Assembly: GCF_014196125.1 (NCBI RefSeq) | Contig: NZ_JACIDA010000003.1 | Span: 248,001 to 312,000, forward strand | Direction of reading: 5' to 3' | DNA length: 64,000 nucleotides | Origin: Brevundimonas mediterranea | Lineage (GTDB): Bacteria > Pseudomonadota > Alphaproteobacteria > Caulobacterales > Caulobacteraceae | In this document: positions 36,995-45,895 of the stretch, piece after piece | Layout: each line of letters begins with the position of its first letter | How positions within the stretch are numbered: the first letter of the stretch is position 1 | Translations under genes and position numbers: made by a program | The notes under the pieces: model-generated | Seen by the model: the letters and a program-made list of their open reading frames with translations, nothing else | Told to the model about the DNA's origin: nothing | Database searches by the model: none

Positions 36995-38326
36995 ATGACC
37001 CAGACCTATGACCTGATCGTCCGTGGCGGCGAGGTAGCCAACCACGCGGGGCGCGGCCGGGCCGACGTCGGCGTGATCGACGGCAAGATCGCCTTCATCG
37101 GCGACCTGTCCCAGGCCTCGGCCGGCGAGACCTTCGACGCCAAGGGCCTGACCGTCCTGCCCGGCGTCATCGACACCCAGGTCCATTTCCGCGAACCCGG
37201 CCTGGAGTGGAAGGAAGACCTCGAGACCGGCTCGCGCGCCGCCGCCCTGGGCGGGGTCGTCGCCGTGTTCGAGATGCCGAACACCAATCCCAACACCACC
37301 GACCCGGACACCATGGCCGACAAGCTGGTTCGGGCGAAGGACCGGATGTGGACCGACCACGCCTTCTATGTCGGCGGCACGCACGAGAACGCCGACTATC
37401 TGGGCGAGCTGGAGCGGCTGCCCGGCTGCTGCGGGGTCAAGGTCTTCATGGGCGCCTCGACCGGCGACCTGCTGATCGCCGACGACGAGGGGGTGCGCAA
37501 GGTTCTGTCGAACGTGCGCCGTCGCGCCACCTTCCACTCCGAGGACGAATACCGTCTGGTCGAACGCCGCGGCCTGGCCCGCACCGGCGACTGGACCAGC
37601 CACCCCGAGGTCCGCGACGCCGAGAGCGCCATCCGCTCGACCCGCCGCCTGGTCGGCCTGGCCCAGGAGACGGGCGCCCGCATCCACGTCCTGCACGTCA
37701 CGACCAAGGACGAGATGGAGTTCCTGCGCTTTCACAAGGATGTCGCCACCGTCGAGATCACGCCCCAGCACCTGACCCTGGCCGCCCCCGAAGCCTATGA
37801 GCGGCTGGGCGCCTACGCCCAGATGAACCCGCCGATCCGGTCGCAGGAGCATGTGGACGCCCTGTGGCTGTGGGGCATGCAGCAGGGCGTCGCCGATGTG
37901 CTGGGGTCCGACCATGCGCCCCACACCAAGGAGGAGAAGGCCAAACCCTATCCGGCCTCGCCGTCCGGCATGCCGGGGGTCCAGACGCTGGTGCCCCTGA
38001 TGCTGACCCATGTGGCCCAGGGACGGCTCAGCCTGGAGCGGTTCATCGACCTGACCTCGGCCGGCGCCCAGCGGGTGTTCGGCACCGCCAACAAGGGGCG
38101 GATGGCCGTCAGCTACGACGCCGATCTGACCATCGTCGACCTGAAGGCGAAGCGCACCATCACCCACGACCAGCAGGCGTCGCGCTGCGGCTGGACCCCG
38201 TTCGACGGCGTCGAGGCGACCGGCTGGCCCATGGCGACCCTCGTGCGCGGCCGGGTGGTGATGCAGGACGGCGAACTGATCGGCGCGGCCCACGGCCGGC
38301 CGGTGCGGTTCATGGAGACGTTGTGA
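36995..38326 (+). CDS. pyrC: Dihydroorotase
   Basis: 443 residues. Closes carbamoyl-aspartate to dihydroorotate in pyrimidine synthesis. TAGGAG lies 8 bases before the ATG. Metal-site regions: DTQVHFREPGLEWKEDLETG (Gln in place of the first His of the HxH motif, as in the Pseudomonas-like DQVHFREPG subtype), KVFMGASTGDLL, HVLHVTTKDE and VLGSDHAPHTKEEKAKPYPA followed by SPSGMPGVQTL. PyrB is not adjacent; pyrD is about 8 kb away. An allantoinase or dihydropyrimidinase role is less likely given the SDHAPHT/SPSGMPG signature. Confidence 0.9.
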   Translation: MTQTYDLIVRGGEVANHAGRGRADVGVIDGKIAFIGDLSQASAGETFDAKGLTVLPGVIDTQVHFREPGLEWKEDLETGSRAAALGGVVAVFEMPNTNPNTTDPDTMADKLVRAKDRMWTDHAFYVGGTHENADYLGELERLPGCCGVKVFMGASTGDLLIADDEGVRKVLSNVRRRATFHSEDEYRLVERRGLARTGDWTSHPEVRDAESAIRSTRRLVGLAQETGARIHVLHVTTKDEMEFLRFHKDVATVEITPQHLTLAAPEAYERLGAYAQMNPPIRSQEHVDALWLWGMQQGVADVLGSDHAPHTKEEKAKPYPASPSGMPGVQTLVPLMLTHVAQGRLSLERFIDLTSAGAQRVFGTANKGRMAVSYDADLTIVDLKAKRTITHDQQASRCGWTPFDGVEATGWPMATLVRGRVVMQDGELIGAAHGRPVRFMETL

Positions 38327-38365
38327 GGCCGGCCTCCACACAATCCGTCACCCGCTCCACCCCCA

Positions 38366-38481
38366 CCCCCGTCATCCTCGGGCTTGACCCGAGGACCGGG
38401 CGCGGATCGGGCTGTGCGCCCGCCGCTGGCGCACTGCGGCGGACCCTCCGGTCCTCGGGTCAAGCCCGAGGATGACGGGGG
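38366..38481. repeat. Palindromic element with 32-bp perfect inverted arms
   Basis: The arms at 38366-38397 and 38450-38481 are perfect reverse complements, core CGTCATCCTCGGGCTTGACC. The intervening ~50 bases form a further GC-rich hairpin region. The right arm contains the start codon of the next gene (38472). I recognise the type as a widespread alphaproteobacterial intergenic palindrome but cannot name it. Confidence 0.9.
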
Positions 38482-39236
38482 AAAAGGAAAAACTCGGCCT
38501 GATCGGCTTCGGCGCCTTCGGGCGGCTGACGGCGCGGCATTTGTCGCCCTGGTTCGACATCTACGCCCATGATCCAGCGGCGACCGACAGCGACGGCCAC
38601 GCCACCCTGACCGACCTGGCCACAGCCGCCGCCTGCCCCACGATCATCCTGGCCGTGCCGGTCGAGGCGCTGGAAGCGACGCTGACGGCCATCCGTCCGC
38701 ATCTGCGCCCCGACGCCCTGGTGATCGACGTCGGCTCGGTGAAGGTCAAACCCGCCCGGCTTATGGAGGACCTGTTGCCCCCCGGCGTGCGGATTGTTGG
38801 AACCCACCCCCTGTTCGGCCCCCAGAGCGGCAAGGACGGCATCGCCGGCCTGCGCATAGCCGTCTGCGCCGTGCGGGACGCCCCCGATGCGCGCAGAGAC
38901 GCCCGCCGCGTCGCCGCCTTCTGCCGCCGCGCCCTGGCCCTGAAGGTGTTTCAGGTCAGCCCCGAGGATCACGACCGCGAGGCCGCCACGGTCCAGGGCC
39001 TGACCCATCTGATCGCCCGCCTGCTCCTGGCCATGGAGCCCCTGCCCACCCGCATGACCACCGCCAGTTTCGACCGGCTGATGCAGGCCGTCGACATGGT
39101 CCGCCACGACAGCCCCGCCGTCTTCCGCGCCATCGAACGCGACAACCCCTTCGCCGCCGAAGTCCGCAACCGCTTCTTCGCCCTGGCGGACGCGGCGCGG
39201 GGCGATCTGGATGCGGGTGAGCGGGGGACGGTCTGA
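38472..39236 (+). CDS. Prephenate dehydrogenase-family protein
   Basis: 254 residues. The Rossmann motif LGLIGFGAFGRLTARHL opens the protein; IILAVPVEALEATL, VIDVGSVKVKPA and GTHPLFGPQSGKDGI are hallmark prephenate/arogenate dehydrogenase segments, with the catalytic His in GTHP. The family makes the tyrosine precursor. The C-terminal helical domain is shorter than in full-length TyrA (about 280-310 residues), and no ACT domain is present. The ATG lies inside the right arm of the palindromic element, with no ordinary Shine-Dalgarno spacing. Confidence 0.85.
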   Translation: MTGEKEKLGLIGFGAFGRLTARHLSPWFDIYAHDPAATDSDGHATLTDLATAAACPTIILAVPVEALEATLTAIRPHLRPDALVIDVGSVKVKPARLMEDLLPPGVRIVGTHPLFGPQSGKDGIAGLRIAVCAVRDAPDARRDARRVAAFCRRALALKVFQVSPEDHDREAATVQGLTHLIARLLLAMEPLPTRMTTASFDRLMQAVDMVRHDSPAVFRAIERDNPFAAEVRNRFFALADAARGDLDAGERGTV

Positions 39237-39503
39237 TCGAACATGCCTGTCGGACCCTGAATCGCGAGTAAGCGCCCAGCTCCGGATATCCGCTTTCGAC
39301 CCGGCGGCGATTTCGCAAGACGCCCCGTCCGAGCCTCTCGGCAGACCTGCTTTCCGGCATAGCGCACGGACGGCTCTCGACCGTGGAAGAACCGGCCGAC
39401 GCAACCTTGCAAGACTTGAAGCTTTGTGAAGTCAGGCGACCGATGTCGGGCCTGGCGTGCGGCACGCCCATTGCAATCGTGGCTTGCCTGCCGAGAGAAG
39501 ACG
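39237..39503. other. Intergenic region before the receiver gene
   Basis: About 270 bases with no gene I can support. It must hold the promoter of the single-receiver gene. I see no clear repeat or hairpin. Confidence 0.4.
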
Positions 39504-39953
39504 ATGACGACACCGCAAGTTGGCAAAACCCTGATGATCGTCGAGGACGAAGTGCTCGTCGCGACCGTCCTCAGGTCCGAGCTGGAAGATGCCGGGTATC
39601 ACATCCTTGATCTGACGGACCGCGTCGCTGCAGCGCTGGAAGTCGCCAAGGCGAGCCAGCCGGATCTGGCGCTGGTCAATATCCAGCTCGCCGCCGACGA
39701 CGACGGCATCGAACTGGCCGAGCAACTGAAGGCCCTGGGCATTCCTGTCCTGCTGATCAGCGGGCAGGTCAGCCGCGCGCGGTCGGCGAGGACGGTTGCA
39801 ATCGCCTCGCTGCCGAAGCCCTATGACGCCGCAGACATGGTGCTTGCCGTAACCTACCTCCTGGATCGCCTTCAAGGGCGCGCCTCACTGGCGAAGCCGA
39901 GGGGACTCGAAGTGTTCGACGAAGACAATTTCGGGCTCGCCCCAGCGGCCTAG
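39504..39953 (+). CDS. Single-domain receiver with Asn at the phosphorylation site
   Basis: 149 residues, one CheY-like receiver plus a ~30-residue tail. The acidic pocket is present (LMIVEDEVLVATVL) and the Thr/Ser and Lys positions are kept (VLLISGQ, ASLPKPYDAADM). The phosphosite strand reads PDLALVNIQLAADDDGIELA, so Asn replaces the normal Asp. It may therefore be a pseudo-receiver fixed in one state, or be regulated by protein contact. The start at 39504 follows GAGAGAAG; longer frames lack support. Confidence 0.85.
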   Translation: MTTPQVGKTLMIVEDEVLVATVLRSELEDAGYHILDLTDRVAAALEVAKASQPDLALVNIQLAADDDGIELAEQLKALGIPVLLISGQVSRARSARTVAIASLPKPYDAADMVLAVTYLLDRLQGRASLAKPRGLEVFDEDNFGLAPAA

Positions 39954-40260
39954 GATCGCCGCGCGGCTGGGGGCGCCAGCCATTCTAATTCCGCAAATAT
40001 TCTGTCAGCGAAACAACCGCCTGACTGAAAAATTCCGGCGCCAACTGCCGCCCTTTCCAGCGGGCCTACACTCCCGGTCGTCGGCATCGGAAGGGAGGTC
40101 CATTCAATCGCAAATTCCGGCGCCTTGCCCTGGGTTCGAGGACGCCGTGCAATTTCGTCCCGCCCCGATTTCAGACAATTCAGACTATTCAGACTCTGTT
40201 TTTTCGCCGCACAGTCTGAAACTCCCGCCACGCGAGCATCGACGCTTAGGACCCCGACAC
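39954..40260. other. Intergenic region holding TTCAGAC repeats
   Basis: About 307 bases without a gene. The right half carries the repeats at 40170-40220. The left half has a lower GC content (TTCCGCAAATATTCTGTCAG) and no recognisable signal. Confidence 0.4.
40170..40220. repeat. Three TTCAGAC direct repeats with 9-bp period and one inverted copy
   Basis: TTCAGAC occurs at 40170-40176, 40179-40185 and 40188-40194, and its complement GTCTGAA at 40214-40220, about 40 bases before the DUF72 start. The repeat looks like a multi-site operator or a small tandem expansion. Confidence 0.6.
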
Positions 40261-41010
40261 ATGACCCACCCCATCCATATCGGCGTCGGCGGCTGGACCT
40301 TCGAGCCGTGGCGCGGGGTCTTCTATCCCGAGGGCCTGGTGCAGAAGCGCGAGCTGGAATACGCGGCGTCGAAACTGACCAGTATCGAGATCAACGGCAC
40401 CTATTATTCGACGTTCAAACCCGACTCCTGGCGCAAATGGCGTGACGAGACGCCGGACGGCTTCGTCTTCTCGGTCAAGGCCAGCCGCTACTGCACCAAT
40501 CGCAAGGTGCTGTCGGACGGCGGCGAGAGTTTCGAGAAATTCCTCTCCCAGGGCCTGACCGAACTGGGCGACAAGCTGGGCCCGATCAACTGGCAGTTCA
40601 TGGGGACCAAGAAGTTCGACCCCGAGGATTTCGAGGGCTTCCTGAAACTGCTGCCGCCCGAGAAGGACGGCCTGCGCCTGCGCCATGCCCTGGAGGTGCG
40701 CAACCCCACCTTCGCCACCGAACAGTTCTATGACCTGGCCCGCAAATACGGCGTCGCCATCGTCTACGCCGTCGATGACGAGGAGCCGACCTGGCCCCAG
40801 ATCGACGAGGCGACCGCCGACTTCACCTATGCCCGGCTGATGTCCAGCCGCGAGGACGAGCCCACAGGCATGACCGCCGCCGAACTGTCCGCCGTCGCCG
40901 ACCAGGCCCGCGCCTGGGCCGAACGCGGCGAGGTCTTCGCCTATTTCATATCGGGCGCCAAGGTGCGGAACCCGGCGGCGGCCCAGGCGCTGATCGCCCA
41001 GCTGAAATGA
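40261..41010 (+). CDS. DUF72 family protein (YecE-like)
   Basis: 249 residues with a TIM-barrel pattern: HIGVGGWTFEPWRGVFYPEG, LTSIEINGTYYSTFKPDSWR, FVFSVKASRYCTN, HALEVRNPTF, and FTYARLMSSRED. DUF72 proteins are widespread; an enzymatic role linked to RNA or iron-sulfur chemistry has been suggested but not established. ATG 40261 is chosen because family similarity starts there; the frame is open further upstream through the repeats. No co-transcribed partner. Confidence 0.92.
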   Translation: MTHPIHIGVGGWTFEPWRGVFYPEGLVQKRELEYAASKLTSIEINGTYYSTFKPDSWRKWRDETPDGFVFSVKASRYCTNRKVLSDGGESFEKFLSQGLTELGDKLGPINWQFMGTKKFDPEDFEGFLKLLPPEKDGLRLRHALEVRNPTFATEQFYDLARKYGVAIVYAVDDEEPTWPQIDEATADFTYARLMSSREDEPTGMTAAELSAVADQARAWAERGEVFAYFISGAKVRNPAAAQALIAQLK

Positions 41011-41094
41011 CGCCGGCCGCCTTGCGGCCTGCCGACCAGGGCCACATCTGTCGCCCACGCCCCAAAGCCTGCCCAAAGCCCTAAGGACTTCCCC

Positions 41095-42156
41095 ATGCCG
41101 ATCGCCACACGCGCCTTCGCCGCCACAGCCGCCGACAAGCCCCTGACCCCCTACAGCTTCGAACGGCGCGATCCCGGCCCCGACGACGTGCTGATCGACA
41201 TCAAGTACTGCGGCATCTGCCATTCCGACCTGCACATGGCCCGCAGCGAAACCGGCGCGGCCAGTTACCCGCTGGTCCCGGGCCACGAGATCGCCGGCGT
41301 GGTGGCGGCCGTCGGCGCCAACGTCACCCGCTTCAAGGAAGGCGACCGCGTCGGCGTCGGCTGCATGGTCGACAGCTGCCGCGAATGTTCGTCCTGCCAG
41401 GAAGGTCTGGAGCAGTATTGCGTCCCTGGCTTCACCGGCACCTACGGCGGCAAGGACAGGAAGGGCGGCACGGCTGAGACCATCACCCAGGGCGGCTATT
41501 CCGACCACATCACCGTCGATCAGCATTTCGTCCTGTCCATCCCCGACAGCCTGCCGCTGGACGTCGCCGCCCCCCTGCTGTGCGCCGGCGTCACCACCTA
41601 TTCGCCGCTGAAGACCTGGGGCGTCGGTCCGGGCTCGAAGGTCGCGGTCATCGGCCTGGGCGGTCTGGGCCATATGGCCGTCAAACTGGCGGCCGCCATG
41701 GGCGCCGAGGTCACGGTCCTGTCCACCTCGGACCGCAAGAAGGCCGACGCCGAGCGGATGGGCGCCAAACATTTCCTGATCAACTCGGACAAGCCGGCGA
41801 TGAAGGCCGCGGCCGAGAGCTTCGACCTGATCATCAACACCGTCTCGGCCACGCACGAGATCTCCAGCCAAGTCCAGTTGCTGGCCCGCGACGGCACCAT
41901 GGTCATGCTGGGCCTGACCACGGAGGGCCTGCCGGTCTATGCCGTGCCCCTGCTGTGGCGTCGTCGCCGCATCGCCGGCTCGCTGATCGGCGGCATCGCC
42001 GAGACCCAGGAGATGCTGAACTTCTGCGCCGAGCACGGCATCGCCTGCGACATCGAGACCATCGCCCCCAACCAGATCAACGAGGCCTATGAGCGGATGC
42101 TGAAATCCGACGTCCGCTACCGCTTCGTCATCGACATGGAGAAGCTGGCGGCCTGA
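41095..42156 (+). CDS. NAD(P)-dependent zinc alcohol dehydrogenase (YahK/CAD-like MDR)
   Basis: 353 residues. Catalytic zinc ligands are in [13 protein letters not shown] and [12 protein letters not shown]; the structural zinc site is [20 protein letters not shown]. The cofactor-binding turn is [20 protein letters not shown], followed by STSDRKK, which suggests NADPH. It belongs to the cinnamyl-alcohol/YahK aldehyde reductase group that reduces many aldehydes. No operon partner; its likely role is aldehyde detoxification. Confidence 0.93.
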   Translation: MPIATRAFAATAADKPLTPYSFERRDPGPDDVLIDIKYCGICHSDLHMARSETGAASYPLVPGHEIAGVVAAVGANVTRFKEGDRVGVGCMVDSCRECSSCQEGLEQYCVPGFTGTYGGKDRKGGTAETITQGGYSDHITVDQHFVLSIPDSLPLDVAAPLLCAGVTTYSPLKTWGVGPGSKVAVIGLGGLGHMAVKLAAAMGAEVTVLSTSDRKKADAERMGAKHFLINSDKPAMKAAAESFDLIINTVSATHEISSQVQLLARDGTMVMLGLTTEGLPVYAVPLLWRRRRIAGSLIGGIAETQEMLNFCAEHGIACDIETIAPNQINEAYERMLKSDVRYRFVIDMEKLAA

Positions 42157-42275
42157 TCCGTGCGACATCAAGCCCGGTTTCCCCCGCGGAAATCGGGCTT
42201 GCCTGCGGCCGAGGCGTCGCTACACCTTTTATCCACGGTCCGCAGCAGACGGACCAAAGGGACAAGGAAACGATC

Positions 42276-43001
42276 ATGGCGCGTGTGGCATTCGTGACCG
42301 GCGGCACCCGGGGCATCGGCAGGGCGATCGTCCAGCGCCTCAGCGAGGACGGCGTCCGCGTCGCCGCCGGCTATTCCGGCAATGACGAAGCCGCCCAGGC
42401 CACGGCCAGGGCCACCGGCTGTTTCGTGGTGAAGGGCAATGTCGGCAGCTTCGAAGACTGCGCGCGCGCGGTGCAGGAGGTCGAAGCCGAGCTGGGGCCG
42501 GTCGACATCCTGGTCAACAACGCCGGCATCACCCGCGACGGCTTCTTCCACAAGATGAGCCATGATCAGTGGTCGGACGTGATCCGGGTGAACATGGACA
42601 GCGTCTTCAACACCACCCGCCAGGTCATCAACGGCATGCGCGACCGCGGCCACGGCCGGATCGTCAACATCTCCTCGATCAACGGCCAGAAGGGCCAGGT
42701 CGGCCAGACGAACTATTCCGCCGCCAAGGCCGGGATGATCGGCTTCACCAAGGCCCTGGCGCTGGAGAACGCCCGCAAGGGCGTGACCGTCAACTGCATC
42801 GCCCCCGGCTATATCGACACCGAGATGGTCGGCGCCATGGACCCCAAGGTGCTGGAATCCATCGTCGCCCAGATCCCCGTCGGCCGCCTGGGCAAGGGCG
42901 AGGAGATCGCCGACATGGTCTCCTGGCTGGTCGGAGAGCGTGCTGGATATGTCACAGGCTGCACCCTCTCGCTGAACGGCGGTCAATACCTGGTCGGGTG
43001 A
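42276..43001 (+). CDS. phbB: Acetoacetyl-CoA reductase (3-oxoacyl reductase, SDR)
   Basis: 241 residues. A classical short-chain dehydrogenase: cofactor motif VTGGTRGIGRAI, NNAG in ILVNNAGITRDGFFHKM, catalytic Ser-Tyr-Lys in NISSINGQKGQVGQTNYSAA followed by K. The NGQKGQ(V/F)GQTNYSAAKAG segment is the signature of PhaB-type acetoacetyl-CoA reductases, which supply (R)-3-hydroxybutyryl-CoA for polyhydroxybutyrate. A FabG role in fatty acid synthesis is the alternative. PhaA and PhaC are not in the window. Confidence 0.9.
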   Translation: MARVAFVTGGTRGIGRAIVQRLSEDGVRVAAGYSGNDEAAQATARATGCFVVKGNVGSFEDCARAVQEVEAELGPVDILVNNAGITRDGFFHKMSHDQWSDVIRVNMDSVFNTTRQVINGMRDRGHGRIVNISSINGQKGQVGQTNYSAAKAGMIGFTKALALENARKGVTVNCIAPGYIDTEMVGAMDPKVLESIVAQIPVGRLGKGEEIADMVSWLVGERAGYVTGCTLSLNGGQYLVG

Positions 43002-43050
43002 AGGCGGCTTCGCCCAAAATCCGCCGCGTGACGGTTTCATCCACAGTCTC

Positions 43051-43818
43051 ATGAAGTTGACGGAAACGGACTGGGCGAAAAAATCGCCTCGCGTGACCGC
43101 GATGGCGCTTGCGGCCGTCGTGGCCGTGGGTCTGTCCGTGGCCGCGCCTGCGGTCCTGCCCTCGGACTGCCACGCCCAGTCGCGCCGCAACCTGCCGCCT
43201 TCGGCCCGCTATGTGGCCGGCACGGGCCAGGGGTTCGTGCTGGACGTGACCGGGTCGCGCCCCCTGCTGCGGTTCGACCGTTCGACCGAAATCTGGGTGC
43301 TGCGTCCGGCCCCCGCTCCGCGCGGCGACATCGTCTATCGCAACGACAACGGCGACCAGGTGCTGCGCGTCACGGCCGACGGCGGCATGACCCTGTACAC
43401 CACCACGGCGCCCCAGGGCTCGCCCGTCTCGCCGTCGGGCGAGGCCGCGCCCCTGCTGGCCCCGGCCCTGACGGCCGTCCAGCTGTGGAACTACATCATC
43501 CGCCAGAGCGACCGGGCCAGCCGCGCCCTGGGTCGACTGGTGGTCGTGGACGTGGACATTCAGCCGGGCTCGGAAGCCGTGGCCGCCGACGCCCTGTCGA
43601 CCGCCGTGGACGCCATCGCCCGCATGGCCCGCTCGCCGGCTCTGCGCCGCGAGGCGGACAAGATCCGCCGCATCGAGATCGTCGATCAGGGCCGCAGCCA
43701 GGTGATCTTCGCGCGCGGCACCCTGCGTATCGTCATCGAGCCGCGCGCCGGCGTGGCCGGCCGGCCATCCTCGGCCCGGATCGTCCGCGTGGTGGCGGAC
43801 GACGTCCTCAGCCGCTGA
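43051..43818 (+). CDS. Secreted/anchored DUF4908-like protein
   Basis: 255 residues. The N-terminus is a signal peptide or anchor (VTAMALAAVVAVGLSVAAPA, then CHAQSRR). GTGQGFVLDVTGSRPLLRFD and EIWVLRPAPAPRGDIVYRND, VLRVTADGGMTLYT are conserved-looking beta segments of a Caulobacterales family I recall as DUF4908. Function unknown. It ends inside the last 11 bases of the convergent gloB gene. Confidence 0.75.
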   Translation: MKLTETDWAKKSPRVTAMALAAVVAVGLSVAAPAVLPSDCHAQSRRNLPPSARYVAGTGQGFVLDVTGSRPLLRFDRSTEIWVLRPAPAPRGDIVYRNDNGDQVLRVTADGGMTLYTTTAPQGSPVSPSGEAAPLLAPALTAVQLWNYIIRQSDRASRALGRLVVVDVDIQPGSEAVAADALSTAVDAIARMARSPALRREADKIRRIEIVDQGRSQVIFARGTLRIVIEPRAGVAGRPSSARIVRVVADDVLSR

Positions 43819-44536
43819 AGCCGTCCTTCGCCGCCCGACGCGCGGCGAACTCGGCCGCATCGACCGCCGTCAGGAACGCATTGAACCGCCGCTCCGTCCC
43901 TATCGTCGTCGGCACGGTGGGCTCGCCCCGCGCCCGCGCCGCAAAGATCGCCTCGGCGTGGGCCAGGGTCTCGGGCCGGTCGTCCAGGCTCAGGGTGAAG
44001 CGGGCGTTGGACGCCGTATATTCGTGGGCGCACCAGATCACGGTCGCCTCGGGCCAGGCGGCCAGGGTCTGAAGGCTGGCCCACATCTGCTCCGGCGTCC
44101 CCTCGAACAACCGCCCGCAGCCCAGGGCGAACAGGGTGTCGCCGACGAAAGCCAGCTGGTTCTCGACCGAGCGGAAGACCACATGGCCCAGCGTATGGCC
44201 CGGCGTGGCCGTGACCTCGAACCGCGTCTCGCCGACCATCGCCACGTCGCCGTCCACGACCACCCGGTCCAGCGGCGCGACACGACGCACCTCCAGCGGC
44301 CCCACGATCTCGCAGCCCGTCTCGGCCTTCAGCCTCTCGTTGCCCTCGGTGTGGTCCGGGTGCCAGTGGGTGTTCAGGATCAGGTCCAGCCGACCCCAGC
44401 CCAGGGTCTCGAGCTCTTCCAGGATCCGCCCCGCATCGGGCGTGTCCACCGCCGCGACCACGCCGGTCGCCGTATCGCGGATCAGGAAGCCGTAATTGTC
44501 GCTGCGGCACGGAAACAGGTGAACATCCAGGGTCAT
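43808..44536 (-). CDS. gloB: Hydroxyacylglutathione hydrolase (glyoxalase II)
   Basis: 242 residues. Hydrolyses S-lactoylglutathione to lactate and glutathione, the second glyoxalase step. Metallo-beta-lactamase fold: NTHWHPDHTEGNERLK (di-metal site), TPGHTLGHVVF, FVGDTLFALGCGRLFEG with the bridging Asp, and WCAHEYTASNARF. The C-terminal region with the basic substrate-binding residues is present but slightly short. Divergent from the methyltransferase gene by 34 bases. Confidence 0.95.
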   Translation of the reverse strand: MTLDVHLFPCRSDNYGFLIRDTATGVVAAVDTPDAGRILEELETLGWGRLDLILNTHWHPDHTEGNERLKAETGCEIVGPLEVRRVAPLDRVVVDGDVAMVGETRFEVTATPGHTLGHVVFRSVENQLAFVGDTLFALGCGRLFEGTPEQMWASLQTLAAWPEATVIWCAHEYTASNARFTLSLDDRPETLAHAEAIFAARARGEPTVPTTIGTERRFNAFLTAVDAAEFAARRAAKDGFSG

Positions 44537-44570
44537 GCGGTCATTCTAGCAGGACGGCCCCGGCGGGCCT

Positions 44571-45332
44571 ATGGTGGACCCCATGCGGCGCAGCATCGAC
44601 GAGCTTCGAACCTTCTACGGCGAGCCGACCGGCGCCCTGGTGCGCCGTCTGCTGGCCCGGCGCCTCGACGACGCCTGGGGCGAGGCGCCTGATTGCGACG
44701 TTCTGGGCGTCGGCTACGCCACCCCCTGGCTGGACGCCTTCGTCGGCGCCCGCCGCGTGGTCGCCGCCATGCCGGGCGGACAGGGCGTCGAACACTGGCC
44801 CAGCGTGGGGCGCAACCGCACGCTTCTGGTCGACGACCGCCGCCTGCCCTTCGCCGCAGGGTCGTTCGACCGCATCCTGCTGGTCCACGCCCTGGAAGAG
44901 GCCGACGATCCCTCCGCCCTGTTGCTGGAGGCGGTGCGGGCTCTCGCCCCGACCGGGCGCATCATCCTGGCGGCGGCCGCGCGCGGCGGCCTGTGGGCGC
45001 GAGCCGAGAACACCCCCTTCGGCCACGGCCGCCCCTTCACGCGGGGCCAGCTGGAACGGCTGGTGCGCGAGGCGGGGCTGGAGCCGGCGGCCTGGTCCCA
45101 GACCCTGTATGTCCCGCCCTGGACGCCGCTGTTGCCCCTGGCCGACGGCTTCGAACAGGTCGGGCGGCGCATCGCGCCGAACACCGCGGGCGTGATCCTG
45201 CTGGAGGCGTCGCGACAGGCCTATGCGCGCATCCGTCCCAGCGGCCTGGCCCAGCGCGTTCCCGCCCGGCCGGCGCTGACGCCCCAGCCCGTCGCCTCGA
45301 CCTCGTCCCCGACGCCCCGTCCGCACCCCTGA
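44571..45332 (+). CDS. SAM-dependent methyltransferase-like protein
   Basis: 253 residues. The class I fold is recognisable (DVLGVGYATPWLDAFVGARR in place of the usual GxGxG, LLVDDRRLPFAAGSFDRILL, HALEEADDPSALLLEAVRAL, PTGRIILAAAARGGLWARAE). The substrate is unknown; the family contains rRNA/tRNA and small-molecule methylases. The last ~20 residues are Pro/Thr-rich and probably disordered. No Shine-Dalgarno is obvious. Confidence 0.85.
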   Translation: MVDPMRRSIDELRTFYGEPTGALVRRLLARRLDDAWGEAPDCDVLGVGYATPWLDAFVGARRVVAAMPGGQGVEHWPSVGRNRTLLVDDRRLPFAAGSFDRILLVHALEEADDPSALLLEAVRALAPTGRIILAAAARGGLWARAENTPFGHGRPFTRGQLERLVREAGLEPAAWSQTLYVPPWTPLLPLADGFEQVGRRIAPNTAGVILLEASRQAYARIRPSGLAQRVPARPALTPQPVASTSSPTPRPHP

Positions 45333-45379
45333 CAGGGAGTTGAGATCGTCCCATCTGTTCGTCGGGCGCGAACGGCCTT

Positions 45380-45895
45380 ATGGCGAGCCTCATGCATCGA
45401 CTGATCCTCATGCGGCACGCCCAGGCGGAGGCCTCCAGCCCGTCCGACGGCGACGAAGCCCGCCCCCTGTCCAACACCGGACGCAAGGAGGCCCTGCGGA
45501 TGGGCCGGACCCTGGCCGAGCGCGGACTGAAGCCCGACCTGGCCCTGGTCTCGTCCGCCGTCCGCACGCGCCAGACCTGGGACCAGATGCACGACGCCTT
45601 CGGCGACGTCGAAGTCCGCGACGAGCCGCGCCTGTACAATGCGCCGTCCGACGTGCTGCGTCGCTTCGTCGAGGCCTGCGAGGACGAGGCCGGCTGCCTG
45701 CTGCTGCTGGCCCATAACCCTGGCGTCCATGTGCTGGCCACCGAATACCTGTCCGAAAGCGCCGCCTCTCCCGCCATTCTGGACCGTCTGGCCGGGGGTT
45801 TCCCGACGGCCGCCGCCGCCTTGTTCACCGTCGATGTCGCGGGGCGCTGCGTCTTCGAAGGCTTCCTGACCCCGCGCGACCTGGGCGCCGCATGA
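45380..45895 (+). CDS. sixA: SixA-type phosphohistidine phosphatase
   Basis: 171 residues. Histidine phosphatase superfamily: LILMRHAQAEASSPSDGDEA with the catalytic His, LSNTGRKEALRMG, SSAVRTRQTWDQM, and the second His in LLAHNPGVHVLATEYL. SixA removes phosphate from histidine of phosphorelay proteins, which would suit a genome rich in hybrid kinases. An inner ATG (45392) is an alternative start. First gene of an overlapping trio with DUF952 and pyrD. Confidence 0.88.
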   Translation: MASLMHRLILMRHAQAEASSPSDGDEARPLSNTGRKEALRMGRTLAERGLKPDLALVSSAVRTRQTWDQMHDAFGDVEVRDEPRLYNAPSDVLRRFVEACEDEAGCLLLLAHNPGVHVLATEYLSESAASPAILDRLAGGFPTAAAALFTVDVAGRCVFEGFLTPRDLGAA

